This document shows, piece after piece, positions 17,201-27,185 of a DNA stretch of 64,000 bases. Position 1 is the stretch's first letter. Each line of letters opens with the position of its first letter. This DNA comes from Luteimonas sp. YGD11-2 (GTDB taxonomy: Bacteria > Pseudomonadota > Gammaproteobacteria > Xanthomonadales > Xanthomonadaceae), in contig NZ_CP035376.1 of assembly GCF_004118975.1 (NCBI RefSeq), positions 2,356,001 through 2,420,000 of the forward strand, read 5' to 3'. A program made the position numbers and the translations under genes. The notes under the pieces are model-generated. The model ran no database searches. It was not told the DNA's origin and worked only from the letters and a program-made list of their open reading frames with translations.

Positions 17201-17986
17201 TCAGGCGACCGCCACCACCGCCACGGCGGTCGCCGCCACCAGCGCCGCTGCCGCGAGCATCCAGCGCACGCGCCCACCGCGGGCCGCCATGGGCGCCTCT
17301 TCGGCAGCCTCGCTGCGGCCCGGCGCCAGCACGCGGAAACGCAGGCGGTCGAAGCCGATCTCGTCGCCGTGCCGGGCAAGTGCCATCCGCACCCGGCGTC
17401 CGTTGATGAAGGTGCCGTTGGTCGAGCCGAGGTCCTGCACACGGATGCCGTCGAGCAGCGGTTCCAGGCGCACATGCAGCCGCGACACACCGTCCTCGTC
17501 GAAACGCAGGGTGCATTCCGGGGCGCGGCCGACCACGGTGTCGCCCACGAGCGGGAAACTGCGACCGAAGTTGCGGCCGGAGACGCCACGCAGGACGTAG
17601 CGCGGCACCGCGGGGCGGATTGCCGTGGCCGCGGGGCCATCGTCGTTTGCCGGCACCGCACCGGTGACCGCCGGCGCCGCGCTGCCCGCGACTTCCAGCG
17701 ACACCAGTCGCGCCTGCACCTCGTCGAAGCCGACCACGTCGCCGGGGCGCAGCGCGATCAGCCCCTCGACGGGCCGCCCGTTGACCTCCACCACCACGCC
17801 GTCCGGCACCCGCAGCATCACCCCGTGCAGGTTGACCTGCAGCTCGCAATACTCGGGGCGTATCCCGGGGCGATCGATGACGATGCTGTTGCCGGCGCCG
17901 GAGCCGATGCCGTTGCGGCCCGGCGACAGCAACACCTGCGGGTGTTCGCCACCGGGAAAGACGAGTTTCAGGGCCTGGCTGCTCAT
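17201..17986 (-). CDS. Double FHA-domain protein with C-terminal membrane anchor
   Basis: A 261-residue protein. Residues about 15-75 form a degenerate FHA-like domain (VLLSPGRNGIGSG, DRPGIRPEYCEL, VNGRPVEG). Residues about 125-205 form a canonical phosphothreonine-binding FHA domain (VVGRAPECTLRF, VSRLHVRLEP, GSTNGTFINGRRV). A Pro/Ala linker separates them and a hydrophobic C-terminal stretch forms one membrane helix. FHA proteins read Ser/Thr phosphorylation, but no kinase or phosphatase is next to it. It is divergent from the DUF3301 gene, with about 50 bp between starts. Confidence 0.85.
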   Translation of the reverse strand: MSSQALKLVFPGGEHPQVLLSPGRNGIGSGAGNSIVIDRPGIRPEYCELQVNLHGVMLRVPDGVVVEVNGRPVEGLIALRPGDVVGFDEVQARLVSLEVAGSAAPAVTGAVPANDDGPAATAIRPAVPRYVLRGVSGRNFGRSFPLVGDTVVGRAPECTLRFDEDGVSRLHVRLEPLLDGIRVQDLGSTNGTFINGRRVRMALARHGDEIGFDRLRFRVLAPGRSEAAEEAPMAARGGRVRWMLAAAALVAATAVAVVAVA

Positions 17987-18037
17987 GCGATGCGTGGGTC
18001 TCTTGCCGGCGTGCGCGGCGGTCGCCACATTAGCGGC

Positions 18038-18367
18038 ATGTCCGATGCAATCTTCGTGATGATTCTGGGTGCCGCCGCGTTCGCGTGGTGGAGTGCCGCG
18101 CGTGCGGCGGCCGAACGTGCGGAGAGCATCGGGCGCGAGGCCTGCCGGTTGGCCGGGGTGCAGTGGCTCGACCAGACCGTGCATGCCAGCGGGCTGCGGC
18201 TGCGCCGTCGCGACGACGGCCGCCTGGGCTTCGAACGCAGTTTCCGCTTCGAGTATTCGGATGACGGCGTCGAGCGCTCGGTGGGCCGCCTGGTATTGCG
18301 CGGCGATGAACTGGTCGCCTTCGTCGGGCCGGTCGGCGGCGAGCAGGTGGTGCAGGCATTGCGCTGA
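18038..18367 (+). CDS. DUF3301 family membrane-associated protein
   Basis: A 109-residue protein with one N-terminal membrane helix (IFVMILGAAAFAWWSA) and a soluble domain carrying CRLAGVQWLDQTV and RRRDDGRLGFERSFRFEYS, which match the DUF3301 family. The function is unknown. ATG 18038 is the first start giving the helix; the frame is open upstream. Confidence 0.8.
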   Translation: MSDAIFVMILGAAAFAWWSAARAAAERAESIGREACRLAGVQWLDQTVHASGLRLRRRDDGRLGFERSFRFEYSDDGVERSVGRLVLRGDELVAFVGPVGGEQVVQALR

Positions 18368-18409
18368 GCGCGACCGCACGCGTCGCCGGCTTTGCCCGGC
18401 GGGCGTCCC

Positions 18410-18874
18410 TTACTTGACGACGCGCAGGTGCGCACCGCGCCGCGGCGGACCGTCGTCGCCCGGAGGCGGGGTGTCATCGTCGTCCGGGCCGTCCTGCTGA
18501 TCGCCGGACGCGTCGTCCCCGGCTGTCGGCCCGTGGCCGGGGATGTCGTCGGGCAGCACCATGCCCTGCCCGGTCTCGCGCGCATATACCGCCAGCACCG
18601 CCGACACCGGCACCGACACCGACTGGCTGACGCCACCGAAACGCGCCGTGAAACGCACGCCGTCGTTGTCCATCTCAAGCCGCGCCACCGCGCGCTCGGC
18701 GATATTGAGCACCACGCGGCCTTCGTTGACGGTATGCGACGGCACGCGCACGCCCGGACGCGTGGCGTCGACGAGAATGTGCGGGGTCATGCCGTTGTCG
18801 ACGATCCACTCGTACAGCGCCCGCAGCAGATACGGGCGGTGGCTGGTCATGACAGGCAATTGCGGTTCGCTCAT
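18410..18874 (-). CDS. sspB: ClpXP protease specificity-enhancing factor SspB
   Basis: SspB delivers SsrA-tagged proteins to ClpXP. The 154-residue protein has the N-terminal substrate-binding domain (RPYLLRALYEWIVDNGMTPH, FGGVSQSVSVPVSAVLAVYA), then a flexible Asp/Gly/Pro-rich linker and the C-terminal ClpX-binding tail ending HLRVVK. It lies 94 bp downstream of sspA on the same strand, the conserved sspAB order. Confidence 0.96.
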   Translation of the reverse strand: MSEPQLPVMTSHRPYLLRALYEWIVDNGMTPHILVDATRPGVRVPSHTVNEGRVVLNIAERAVARLEMDNDGVRFTARFGGVSQSVSVPVSAVLAVYARETGQGMVLPDDIPGHGPTAGDDASGDQQDGPDDDDTPPPGDDGPPRRGAHLRVVK

Positions 18875-18968
18875 GGCGCAAGTGTAGCGGCGCGACGATC
18901 CGGATGTGGGCGCAGCCGCCGCCGCGGCGGCGGTAACGAGCGCGCGCGGATGCCCTCGTGCGACGCGG

Positions 18969-19607
18969 CTACGCCGGCAGTTCGCGCAGGTTGCGCTCCT
19001 GGGGCGTCAGGCTGCGCACGAAACCCGGGTTGCGGAAAATCCGGTTGCCGTAGTCCTCGATCACCTTGCCGTCCTTGGGCAGCGGCACGTCGAGCGCCTG
19101 CAGGCGCCAGATGATCGGCGCGATCGCACAGTCGGCCAGGCTCATTTCCGCGCTGAGGAAGAACTTGCTGGCCTTGAACAACGGCACCGATGCCGTCAGC
19201 AGTTCGCGCAGGCGCTTGCGACCCGCTTCGGCCTGCTGCCTGTTGCCGAACTGGATGGCCTGGATCTGCGGCACCCAGTCGTGCTCGAGGCGCAGCATCG
19301 CCAGGCGCAGGCGTGCGCGCGACAGCGGGTCGATCGGCATCAGCGGCGGATGCGGGTAGCGCTCGTCGATGTACTCACTGACCACCGAGGCGGCGTAGAG
19401 CACCAGGTCGCGCTCGACCAGGGTCGGCACCGAGTGGTACGGGTTGAGGTCGATCAGGTCTTCCGGCGGATCCTGCGGATCCACCGCGATCAGGTCGTAG
19501 GTGACGCCCTTGGCCGCGAGGACCAGGCGGACCCGGTGGCACAGCACATCGTCGACGGCGGAAAACAGGGTCAGTGCATGACGCATACGCAGGCTCGACG
19601 CCATCAT
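18969..19607 (-). CDS. sspA: Stringent starvation protein A, GST fold
   Basis: SspA is an RNA-polymerase-associated, glutathione-S-transferase-like regulator of starvation and stress genes. The 212-residue protein has a thioredoxin-like N-terminal half (LFSAVDDVLCHRVRLVLAAK, NPYHSVPTLVERDLVLYAA) and an all-helical C-terminal half. Two ATGs stand in tandem at the start (19607 and 19604). It sits directly downstream of petABC, the conserved pet-ssp order of many proteobacteria. Confidence 0.95.
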   Translation of the reverse strand: MMASSLRMRHALTLFSAVDDVLCHRVRLVLAAKGVTYDLIAVDPQDPPEDLIDLNPYHSVPTLVERDLVLYAASVVSEYIDERYPHPPLMPIDPLSRARLRLAMLRLEHDWVPQIQAIQFGNRQQAEAGRKRLRELLTASVPLFKASKFFLSAEMSLADCAIAPIIWRLQALDVPLPKDGKVIEDYGNRIFRNPGFVRSLTPQERNLRELPA

Positions 19608-19749
19608 CGTGTCTCCCCGCGACCGGTATCCGCCGATCGCATCGACGCCATCCGCCCCGTGCGGAGGGTCGTCCCGGTTCCCGCGCCGGCCGCTTCCCCT
19701 TGCGGCCCGACCGCGACCGCCCGCGGTAGCGGGCGCTCGCCACCGCGCG

Positions 19750-20511
19750 TCAGTGGACGTCGCGCCAGTATTCCTTCTTCAGCAGCCAGGTGAGGAAGGT
19801 GAAGAACGCCAGGAAGAAGATCACCCAGACGCCGATGCCCTGGCGCTTGAGCGCGGCGGGTTCGGCGGCGTACTCCAGGAACGCGGTGATGTCGCGCACC
19901 GCGCGGTCGAACTCGGCTTCCGAGAGCCGGCCCGGCTGCGCCTGCTGCAGCGACTCCACCACCGGCTGGCCGATCTCGTCGGGGGCACCGTAGACCGGGC
20001 GCTGCAGGCCCTGCAGCTCCCACAGTGCGTTGGGCATGGCGGTGTTCGGGAACAGGGTGTTGTTCCAGCCCACGACCGCTTCCTCGTCCTGGTAGAAGCT
20101 CTTGAGGAAGGTATAGACCCAGTCCGGTCCGCCGATCTTGGTGCGCACCACCAGCGACAGGTCGGGCGGCGCCGTGCCGAACCAGCCGTCGGCGTGGCTG
20201 GCCGGCATTGACGAGACGATGTGTTCGCCGAAGGCCGCGCCGGTGAAGTTGAGGTTCTCCATCACCTCTTCCTCGCTCAGGCCGAGGTCATCGGCCATGC
20301 GCGAGTAGCGCAGGTACTTCAGCGAGTGGCAGCCGGAGCAGTAGTTCATGAACAACTGCGCGCCGCGTTGCAGCGAGGCCCGGTCGGCGATGTCGGTGCC
20401 CGAGTGCTGCAGCGCCGTGCCGGGGTCGGCGGCGAGCGCACCGAACGACAGCAGCAGGCCGCCTGCAACGAGTGCGGCGCGACGGAGGATGGCGAGAGGC
20501 TGCTTAGTCAT
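19750..20511 (-). CDS. petC: Cytochrome c1 of the bc1 complex
   Basis: The membrane-anchored haem c subunit of complex III. The 253-residue precursor has a signal sequence ending ALAA, one covalent haem site CSGCHSLKYLRYSRM, the methionine-ligand region SSMPASHADGWFG, and a C-terminal membrane anchor (GVWVIFFLAFFTFLTWLL). Its start overlaps the petB stop by 8 bp. It passes electrons from the Rieske protein to soluble cytochrome c. Confidence 0.97.
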   Translation of the reverse strand: MTKQPLAILRRAALVAGGLLLSFGALAADPGTALQHSGTDIADRASLQRGAQLFMNYCSGCHSLKYLRYSRMADDLGLSEEEVMENLNFTGAAFGEHIVSSMPASHADGWFGTAPPDLSLVVRTKIGGPDWVYTFLKSFYQDEEAVVGWNNTLFPNTAMPNALWELQGLQRPVYGAPDEIGQPVVESLQQAQPGRLSEAEFDRAVRDITAFLEYAAEPAALKRQGIGVWVIFFLAFFTFLTWLLKKEYWRDVH

Positions 20512-21793
20512 GCGTCGTCACCCGCTCCGGAACAGGCTTGGTCTTGTCCCACCTGGTCCACAGCGGCATGGTGAGGAAGAAGGCGAAGTAATAGAAGGTC
20601 AGGAAGCGGCCGACGATGGTCTCGACCGGGTCGGTACCCGGGCCGGCGCCGATCTTGCCCAGCCACACGAAGCTGATCGCGAACAGGCCGAGCAGCACCT
20701 TCGACATCAGGCCGCGGTAGCGGTACGACTTCACCCGCGCGCGGTCGAGCCAGGGCACGAAGAACAGGATCGCGATCGCGCCGAACATCACCAGCACGCC
20801 GGCGAGCTTGTCCGGCACGACGCGCAACATCGCGTAGTACGGGGTGTAGTACCAGACCGGCTTGATGTGCTCCGGCGTCACCAGCGGGTTGGCCTCGACG
20901 AAGTTGTCGTGCTCGAGGAACCAGCCGCCGAATTCCGGCGCGAAGAAGATGATGAAGGCGGCGATCAGCAGCAGGAACCCGACACCGACCAGGTCCTTGA
21001 CCGTGTAGTACGGGTGGAACGGGATGCCGTCGGTGGGCGCGGTCTTCGACCAGCGATTGCCCTTGGGGCCGTACTTGATGTCGACGCCGTCAGGGTTGTT
21101 CGAACCGACCTCGTGCAGCGCCCCCAGGTGCAGTACCACCAGCAGCAACAGCACCAGCGGCAGCGCGATCACGTGCAGCGCGAAGAAACGGTTGAGGGTG
21201 GCATCCGAGGGCAGGTAGTCGCCCATGATCCACTCGGTCAGGCCGTTGCCGATCACCGGGAACGCGCCGAACAGCGAGATGATCACCTTCGCGCCCCAGA
21301 ACGACATCTGGCCCCACGGCAGCACGTAGCCCAGAAAGGCCTCGGCCATCAGCACCAGGTAGATCAGCATGCCGAGGATCCACACCAGCTCGCGCGGGCG
21401 CTGGTAGCTGCCGTACATCAGCCCGCGGAACATGTGCAGGTAGACGACGATGAAGAACAGCGATGCACCGGTGGAGTGCATGTAGCGGATCAGCCAGCCC
21501 CACTCCACGTCGCGCATGATGTACTCGACCGAGGAGAACGCCTCGGCCGCGGACGGCTTGTAGTGCATCGTCAGGAAGATGCCGGTCACGATCTGGTTGA
21601 CCAGCACCAGCATCGCCAGCGAACCGAAGTAGTACATGACGTTGAAGTTCTTCGGTGCGAAGTACTCCGTCATGTGCTTGCGGTAGGCCGGCATCAGGCC
21701 CGGGGTGCGGTCGTCGAACCACGCCCGGAACATCGCGATGATCCCGGTGGCGGGATCGTTCGGCGCGGAGACCTTGTCGTCGACGTTGGCCAT
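20504..21793 (-). CDS. petB: Cytochrome b of the bc1 complex
   Basis: The 429-residue quinol-oxidising, dihaem membrane subunit of complex III. It carries eight or more hydrophobic helices, the paired haem-b histidines (MHYKPSA region, RYMHSTGAS, HVIALPLVLLLLVVLHLGAL), the Qo-site WGAKVI motif and a PEFGGW segment (a variant of PEWY-adjacent sequence). It follows petA with no gap (petA stop at 21794). Its C-terminal extension of about 25 residues is polar. Confidence 0.96.
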   Translation of the reverse strand: MANVDDKVSAPNDPATGIIAMFRAWFDDRTPGLMPAYRKHMTEYFAPKNFNVMYYFGSLAMLVLVNQIVTGIFLTMHYKPSAAEAFSSVEYIMRDVEWGWLIRYMHSTGASLFFIVVYLHMFRGLMYGSYQRPRELVWILGMLIYLVLMAEAFLGYVLPWGQMSFWGAKVIISLFGAFPVIGNGLTEWIMGDYLPSDATLNRFFALHVIALPLVLLLLVVLHLGALHEVGSNNPDGVDIKYGPKGNRWSKTAPTDGIPFHPYYTVKDLVGVGFLLLIAAFIIFFAPEFGGWFLEHDNFVEANPLVTPEHIKPVWYYTPYYAMLRVVPDKLAGVLVMFGAIAILFFVPWLDRARVKSYRYRGLMSKVLLGLFAISFVWLGKIGAGPGTDPVETIVGRFLTFYYFAFFLTMPLWTRWDKTKPVPERVTTHD

Positions 21794-22432
21794 TTATGCG
21801 GCTCCCTGCGGATCGACGCCAACGACGATGGTGTTCTCGTCGGCGTAGTAGTGGGGCGGCACGACCAGGTTGGTCGGCGCCGGCACGCCCTGGTAGACGC
21901 GGCCGGCCATGTCGAACTTCGACTTGTGGCAGGGGCAGAAGTAGCCGCCCTTCCAGTTGGCGTCGAACGGTTCGGGGCGGATCTCGGCGGCCATTTCCGG
22001 CGAGCAGCCCAGATGCGTGCACAGCCCGACCAGCACCGAGATCTCCGGGCGGATCGAGCGCAGCGCCGGGTTGGCCTCGCGCACGTACTCGGGCTGCTGG
22101 TCGGCGTTCTCGGAGTTCGGATCGCGCAGTTCGTCCTCCAGCGTCGGCAGCGCTTCGAGGATCGCCTGCGAGCGCCTCACGATCCAGATCGGCTGGCCGC
22201 GCCACTCGGCGATCAGCCGCTGGCCTTCCTGCAGCGCGCTGATGTCCACCGTGACCGGGGCACCGGCAAGCAGCGCGCGCGCGCTCGGGTTCCACGACTT
22301 GATGAAGGGCACCGCGAGGCCCGCCACGCCGACCGCGCCAACCACCGCGGTGGTCGCGGTGAGGAACCGGCGTCGGCCCGTATTGACTGAATCCTCGCCC
22401 GGGAGGGGCTGGATCACCGTTTCATTCGCCAT
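21794..22432 (-). CDS. petA: Ubiquinol-cytochrome c reductase Rieske iron-sulfur subunit
   Basis: A 212-residue Rieske protein. It has a twin-arginine-type leader (TGRRRFLTATTAVVGAVG) that also serves as the membrane anchor, and the two cluster-binding boxes CTHLGC and CPCHKSKFD. It is the first gene of petABC. The second box has Lys where many homologs have Gly (CPCHGSKFD). The 146 bp upstream of the start carry no gene and presumably hold the operon promoter. Confidence 0.97.
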   Translation of the reverse strand: MANETVIQPLPGEDSVNTGRRRFLTATTAVVGAVGVAGLAVPFIKSWNPSARALLAGAPVTVDISALQEGQRLIAEWRGQPIWIVRRSQAILEALPTLEDELRDPNSENADQQPEYVREANPALRSIRPEISVLVGLCTHLGCSPEMAAEIRPEPFDANWKGGYFCPCHKSKFDMAGRVYQGVPAPTNLVVPPHYYADENTIVVGVDPQGAA

Positions 22433-22578
22433 CCGGTACTCCGCAAACCTGGATCGGTAGCTGTTGGGTCATTGGCTGCCGCGCGCGTGTGCCGCAACGG
22501 AACCGGTTGCATAAAGCCGCTGGAGTGTAACGGAACGCTGAATCCGCCCACAACGGCTCCGGCCGCATTCGCACCTCT

Positions 22579-23478
22579 TCAAGGCGCAGCCGCGGTGGCG
22601 AGATGGCCGCGATAGCGGTCCGAAAGCACCGCCACGCGCTGCACATAGCGCTGGGTTTCGCTGTAGGGCGGTACGCCACCGTGGCGATCCACCGCGCCCT
22701 CGCCGGCGTTGTAGCCCGCCGCCGCCAGGGTCAGGTCGCCATTGAAGCGCTTCAGCAGCCACGCCAGGTACTTCACCCCGCCTCGGATGTTCTGCGCCGG
22801 ATCGAAGGCGTTCGACACGCCGAACCGCTGCGCGGTGGCGGGCATCAGCTGCATCAGCCCCTGCGCCCCCGCGCGCGACAGCGCGTTCGGGTTGAAGGCG
22901 GATTCGGCGTGCATGACCGCGCGCACGATGGCCTCCTCCACCCCGAATTCCTGCGCGGCGGCGCGGACTTCGCTGGCATAGGCGTCGGTATTGAGGCGCA
23001 CGGTGCCGAAGTTCACGCCCGGCCGCGCGGCGCAGGCGTGGCAGGTTTCCATGAAGCTGTACTGGATGGTGCGCATCGCCGTGGCGCCCGAGCCACGGCC
23101 CGGCGGGCGGCTGGTGTAGTGGCGAACGCCGTCCTTGATGTAGGAATACACCTGCCCCTGCACGAGGCGCGGCGTGCCACGCGGGGTGGCCGCGGCGGCC
23201 GGCCGGGCCATGAACGTCGAGGGCGCGCCGGCATTGACCGTTGCGGGTGAACCCTCCACCCGTCCTGCCTCGATCACCTTGCCGGCCGCGGCCGGAGCCG
23301 GTGCCGGACGGCTGCGCTCGGGGGAATAGCGGGTCACCACGCTGCAGCGCGCGCCGGAGACGCGCTTGCTCACGTACTGCGGCACGCCGTCGCCCGCATC
23401 ACAACGGTACAGCGTGCCCGCAGCAGCGGGAGCCGTTGCCAGCAGGCAGATGAACGCGATGAACCCCTTGATCCCCAT
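22579..23478 (-). CDS. Lytic transglycosylase, SLT/Slt35-like soluble domain
   Basis: A periplasmic murein lytic transglycosylase of 299 residues. The start at ATG 23478 gives the signal peptide [20 protein letters not shown]. The N-terminal part has a DUF4124-like segment ([17 protein letters not shown]). The C-terminal SLT domain shows the catalytic Glu in [32 protein letters not shown] and the [13 protein letters not shown] motif ([16 protein letters not shown]). It is divergent from miaB. The frame stays open to 23514, but that adds no signal-peptide features. Confidence 0.92.
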   Translation of the reverse strand: MGIKGFIAFICLLATAPAAAGTLYRCDAGDGVPQYVSKRVSGARCSVVTRYSPERSRPAPAPAAAGKVIEAGRVEGSPATVNAGAPSTFMARPAAAATPRGTPRLVQGQVYSYIKDGVRHYTSRPPGRGSGATAMRTIQYSFMETCHACAARPGVNFGTVRLNTDAYASEVRAAAQEFGVEEAIVRAVMHAESAFNPNALSRAGAQGLMQLMPATAQRFGVSNAFDPAQNIRGGVKYLAWLLKRFNGDLTLAAAGYNAGEGAVDRHGGVPPYSETQRYVQRVAVLSDRYRGHLATAAAP

Positions 23479-23630
23479 CGCGCGAAGTCTCGCCGCAAAC
23501 ACCTGGCTTGCCAAGACCCCGTGAAAGGCGGCGCCCCCCGGATGTTGCCGGGTACACTGCGCGCCCGGCGACCGCCGGCCCGTTACCCGCCACTCCGGCC
23601 CGGACTCATCGCCGCGCCCCCGGAACCGCC

Positions 23631-25073
23631 ATGACCACGATCGAAGCCCGTCCCCAGGCCGCCATCGGCGATGTCCTGCCGCTCGCCACCCCGCGTCGCC
23701 CGGCCCCGTCCGGGGCCAGGCCCGCCGGCAAGCTCTACATCCAGACCCACGGTTGCCAGATGAACGTGTACGACTCGGACCGCATGGCCGACGTGCTGGC
23801 CGCCGCCGACGGCATGGAACTGACCGACCGTGCCGAGGACGCCGACGTCATCCTGGTCAACACCTGCTCGATCCGCGAGAAGGCGCAGGAGAAGGTGTTC
23901 AGCCAGCTCGGCCGCTGGAAGGCGCTGAAGGCCAATGGCCGCGACGTCATCATCGGCGTCGGCGGTTGCGTGGCCTCGCAGGAAGGCGAGGCGATCATCA
24001 GGCGCGCGCCGTTCGTGGACCTGGTGTTCGGCCCGCAGACGCTGCATCGCCTGCCGGAACTCATCCGTGCCCGCCGCGAACAGGACCGCCCGCAGGTCGA
24101 CATCAGCTTCCCGGAGATCGAGAAGTTCGACGCGATGCCGGAGCCGCGCGCGGAAGGCCCGACCGCGTTCGTGTCGATCATGGAAGGCTGCTCGAAGTAC
24201 TGCTCGTTCTGCGTGGTGCCCTACACCCGCGGCGAGGAGGTCAGCCGGCCGTTCGAGGACGTGCTGGTGGAGGTCGTGCAGCTGGCCGCCCAGGGCGTGC
24301 GCGAGGTCACCCTGCTCGGCCAGAACGTCAATGCCTACCGCGGGCCGATGGGCGCCGACACCGACGAAGTGGCCGACCTCGGCCTGCTGATCCGCACCAT
24401 CGCCGAGATCGACGGCATCGAGCGGATCCGTTTCACCACCTCGCACCCGCTGGAGTTCTCCGATTCGCTGATCGAGGCCTACCGCGACGTGCCGCAGCTG
24501 GCCAATTTCCTGCACCTGCCGGTGCAGTCGGGCAGCGACCGCATCCTCGCCGCGATGAAGCGCGGCTATACCGCGCTGGAGTTCAAGCAGAAGGTACGCA
24601 GGCTGCGCGCGGTGCGCCCGGACATCTGCCTGTCGTCGGACTTCATCGTCGGTTTCCCCGGCGAGACCGATGCCGATTTCGAGAAGACCATGAAGCTGAT
24701 CGAGGAGGTCGGCTTCGACCAGAGCTTCTCCTTCATCTACTCGCGCCGCCCCGGCACGCCGGCCGCGGACCTCGACGACGACACTCCCGACGCGGTCAAG
24801 CACGCGCGCCTGGAACGCCTGCAGACGGCGATCAACGCGAACGCGCGACGCATCAACGAGGCGATGGTGGGTAGCGTGCAGCGGGTGCTGGTGGAGGGCG
24901 TGTCGCGCAGGAGCGACAGCGAGCTGACCGGCCGCACGGAGAACATGCGCTTCGTGAATTTCCCGGCGCCGAAGCGGCTGATCGGGCAGTTCGTGGATGT
25001 GGTGGTCACCGAGGCGATGAGCAACTCGTTGCGCGGCCGGGTGGCGATGCCGGTGGACGCGGCGACCCCCTGA
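23631..25073 (+). CDS. miaB: tRNA-2-methylthio-N6-dimethylallyladenosine synthase MiaB
   Basis: MiaB is a radical-SAM methylthiotransferase that makes ms2i6A37 in tRNA. The 480-residue protein has the UPF0004 domain with cluster Cys42, Cys79 and Cys113 (HGCQMN, NTCSIR, GGCVAS), the radical-SAM CxxxCxxC at residues 187-194 (CSKYCSFC) and a C-terminal TRAM domain. ATG 23631 starts the family-conserved part; the longer open frame is antisense to the transglycosylase promoter. It heads miaB-phoH-ybeY, a conserved group. Confidence 0.97.
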   Translation: MTTIEARPQAAIGDVLPLATPRRPAPSGARPAGKLYIQTHGCQMNVYDSDRMADVLAAADGMELTDRAEDADVILVNTCSIREKAQEKVFSQLGRWKALKANGRDVIIGVGGCVASQEGEAIIRRAPFVDLVFGPQTLHRLPELIRARREQDRPQVDISFPEIEKFDAMPEPRAEGPTAFVSIMEGCSKYCSFCVVPYTRGEEVSRPFEDVLVEVVQLAAQGVREVTLLGQNVNAYRGPMGADTDEVADLGLLIRTIAEIDGIERIRFTTSHPLEFSDSLIEAYRDVPQLANFLHLPVQSGSDRILAAMKRGYTALEFKQKVRRLRAVRPDICLSSDFIVGFPGETDADFEKTMKLIEEVGFDQSFSFIYSRRPGTPAADLDDDTPDAVKHARLERLQTAINANARRINEAMVGSVQRVLVEGVSRRSDSELTGRTENMRFVNFPAPKRLIGQFVDVVVTEAMSNSLRGRVAMPVDAATP

Positions 25074-25152
25074 CCACGGTCGCCGGACGACCATCGACCG
25101 GGCCCGCCGACCATTGCACGGCGACGACATCGCCGGCTGCTATCTTCCCGCC

Positions 25153-26136
25153 ATGCCCAGTCCAGCCCATACCGATTTCGTCCTCGAACCCGACGACAGC
25201 GAGCGCCTCGCCAACCTCGCCGGCCCGTTCGATGCCCATCTGCGCCTGATCGAACTGCGCCTTGGCGTGGAGATCGCCAACCGCGGCAACATCTTCCGGG
25301 TGACTGGCCGCGACAAGCGGACCGTCGAACAGGTACAGCGCCTGCTGCATGCGCTGTATGCGGAAACCGAAACCGAGACGCTCGACAACCAGGCGATCAA
25401 CCTGCGGCTGTCGGAGGCCAACGTCACCCGCGCGGCCGAGGACTACTCACCGCAGGAGGTCGCCGTGCGGGTCAAGCGCGGCACCATCCGCGGGCGCGGC
25501 GCCAACCAGGCGAAGTACCTGCACGCCATCACCACCCACGACATCAACTTCGGCGTCGGCCCGGCCGGCACCGGCAAGACCTTCCTGGCCGTGGCCATGG
25601 CGGTCGAGGCGCTCAACGAAGCGCGCGTGCAGCGGCTGGTGCTGGTGCGGCCCGCGGTCGAGGCCGGCGAGAAGCTGGGTTTCCTCCCCGGCGACCTCAG
25701 CCAGAAGGTCGACCCCTACCTGCGCCCGCTGTACGACGCGCTGTACGAAATGCTGGGCGTGGAGAAGGTGTTGAAGCTGCTGGAGAAGAACGTCATCGAG
25801 ATCGCCCCGCTGGCCTATATGCGCGGACGCACCCTCAACGATGCGTTCGTGATCCTCGACGAGGCGCAGAACACCACCATCGAACAGATGAAGATGTTCC
25901 TGACCCGGCTGGGCTTCGGCTCCACCGCGGTGGTCACCGGCGACCTCACCCAGATCGACCTGCCCAAGCACGTGAAGTCGGGCCTGCGCGATGCCATCGA
26001 CGTGCTGCATGAGGTGGAGGGCGTCAGCTTCACCTTCTTCGAGTCGCGCGACGTGGTCCGCCATCCGCTGGTGGCACGTATCGTGACCGCGTACGACCGC
26101 CGCGATGCGCGCGATACGGAGACGGGGCCGGGCTGA
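25153..26136 (+). CDS. ybeZ: PhoH-like ATPase (YbeZ)
   Basis: A 327-residue PhoH-family P-loop ATPase. It has an N-terminal KH-like region, then the PhoH domain with Walker A GPAGTGKT, Walker [11 protein letters not shown] and the conserved [11 protein letters not shown]. YbeZ works with the RNase YbeY in ribosome-related RNA metabolism, and ybeY follows 47 bp downstream. ATG 25153 starts the conserved region; the frame is open to 25114. Confidence 0.95.
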   Translation: MPSPAHTDFVLEPDDSERLANLAGPFDAHLRLIELRLGVEIANRGNIFRVTGRDKRTVEQVQRLLHALYAETETETLDNQAINLRLSEANVTRAAEDYSPQEVAVRVKRGTIRGRGANQAKYLHAITTHDINFGVGPAGTGKTFLAVAMAVEALNEARVQRLVLVRPAVEAGEKLGFLPGDLSQKVDPYLRPLYDALYEMLGVEKVLKLLEKNVIEIAPLAYMRGRTLNDAFVILDEAQNTTIEQMKMFLTRLGFGSTAVVTGDLTQIDLPKHVKSGLRDAIDVLHEVEGVSFTFFESRDVVRHPLVARIVTAYDRRDARDTETGPG

Positions 26137-26183
26137 GGCAGGCACGCCACGCCGGCGGGCGCTTGCGCCTACAATTGCCGGCG

Positions 26184-26669
26184 ATGACAAAAGGTCCTGT
26201 CCGCCTCGATATCGCCGTCGGCTACGCGGTGCCGCGCAAGGGCGTGCCGGCCGCGGCGAGCTTCCGCCGCTGGGCGCAGGCTGCTCTGGACGGCCGCATC
26301 CGCCAGGCGGATCTCGCCATCCGTGTGGTCGACACGGCCGAAGGGCAGGCGCTGAACCGCCATTACCGCGGCAAGGACTACGCCACCAACGTGTTGAGCT
26401 TCCCTGCCGACCTGCCCGAGGGACTGCCTCCCGGCGTGCGCCTGCCACTGCTGGGCGACCTGGTCATCTGCGCGCCCGTGGTCGAGCATGAAGCCCGCCA
26501 ACAGGGCAAGCCGCTCAACGCCCACTACGCGCACCTGACCGTGCATGGCGTCCTGCACCTGCTGGGCTGGGACCACGACAACGATGTCGAGGCCGAGGCG
26601 ATGGAGCAGCTCGAACGCGAGATCCTCGCCGGGCTCGGCGTCGACGACCCGTACCGCATGGAGTCCTGA
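26184..26669 (+). CDS. ybeY: Endoribonuclease YbeY (16S rRNA maturation)
   Basis: A 161-residue single-strand endoribonuclease needed for 16S rRNA 3'-end maturation and ribosome quality control. The zinc site H-x3-H-x5-H is present as [11 protein letters not shown], preceded by the conserved TNVLSFP and [12 protein letters not shown] segments. ATG 26184 is chosen; a TTG at 26163 would add seven residues upstream of the conserved domain. It is the third gene of miaB-ybeZ-ybeY and usually precedes corC, as here apart from the broken reverse-strand gene. Confidence 0.96.
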   Translation: MTKGPVRLDIAVGYAVPRKGVPAAASFRRWAQAALDGRIRQADLAIRVVDTAEGQALNRHYRGKDYATNVLSFPADLPEGLPPGVRLPLLGDLVICAPVVEHEARQQGKPLNAHYAHLTVHGVLHLLGWDHDNDVEAEAMEQLEREILAGLGVDDPYRMES

Positions 26670-26678
26670 GCGGGCGCC

Positions 26679-27185
26679 TCAGAGGCAGTCCACCAGGCCA
26701 TCGAACACCGAGGCGCCGCCAGGCAGCGGCGCATACAGCGGCGACTGCCCCTGGACCGATGCCAGCAGGCCGTCCAGCGTCGTCCCCGCCTCGATCGGCG
26801 TCCTGCACTGCCAGGTTCGCGGCAGCACCGCGACTTTCCCCGACGCCGGGTCCACGATCTCCTCGCTGGCGGCAAAGCTCCACACGCACATGCCGAGGCG
26901 GCCGCTGACCCGGTGCACCGAGCACTGGAAGCGCAGCGCTTGGATATTCGTGTATTCGCCCTCGCAGAAGGTATCGCCGCAGATATCGTCGAAGTCCCGG
27001 CGCAGCTACCGGGTCATCGCATACCAGGCGTTGATCTGCTCGTCGCTGCGGATGTAGGCGGAGGCGTCGACATACGGGCCGTCGCTGCGGGCCTGGGCGC
27101 CGCCCGCGCAGGCCAGCAGCGCGGACACCAGAAGGGCGGCCGCGGCTGCGGCGTGACGGAAGGATGCGGATGTGGGATGCGGCAT
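26679..27185 (-). pseudogene. Secreted hypothetical protein interrupted by an in-frame amber codon
   Basis: ATG 27185 opens a protein with a clear signal peptide (HAAAAAALLVSALLACAGGA) that reads to NAWYAMTR and then meets TAG at 27006-27008. The same frame continues without another stop for 109 codons to the TGA at 26679, with ordinary coding character and several Cys (DDICGDTFCEGEY, FQCSV, CVWSF, TWQCRT, LVDCL). One C-to-T change in a Gln codon (CAG) explains the stop. The intact protein would be 168 residues with an exported Cys-rich domain of unknown function. A sequencing error is the other explanation. Ends 9 bp from ybeY, convergent. Confidence 0.7.

Noticed and set aside
20348..22390. 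A 680-codon plus-strand open frame opposite petABC
   Set aside because: Low-complexity Arg/His/Asp/Gln composition typical of antisense frames; petABC is unambiguous.
27006..27008. TAG as a pyrrolysine codon or programmed readthrough
   Set aside because: No pyrrolysine genes expected in this group and no visible readthrough signal; a point mutation is simpler.
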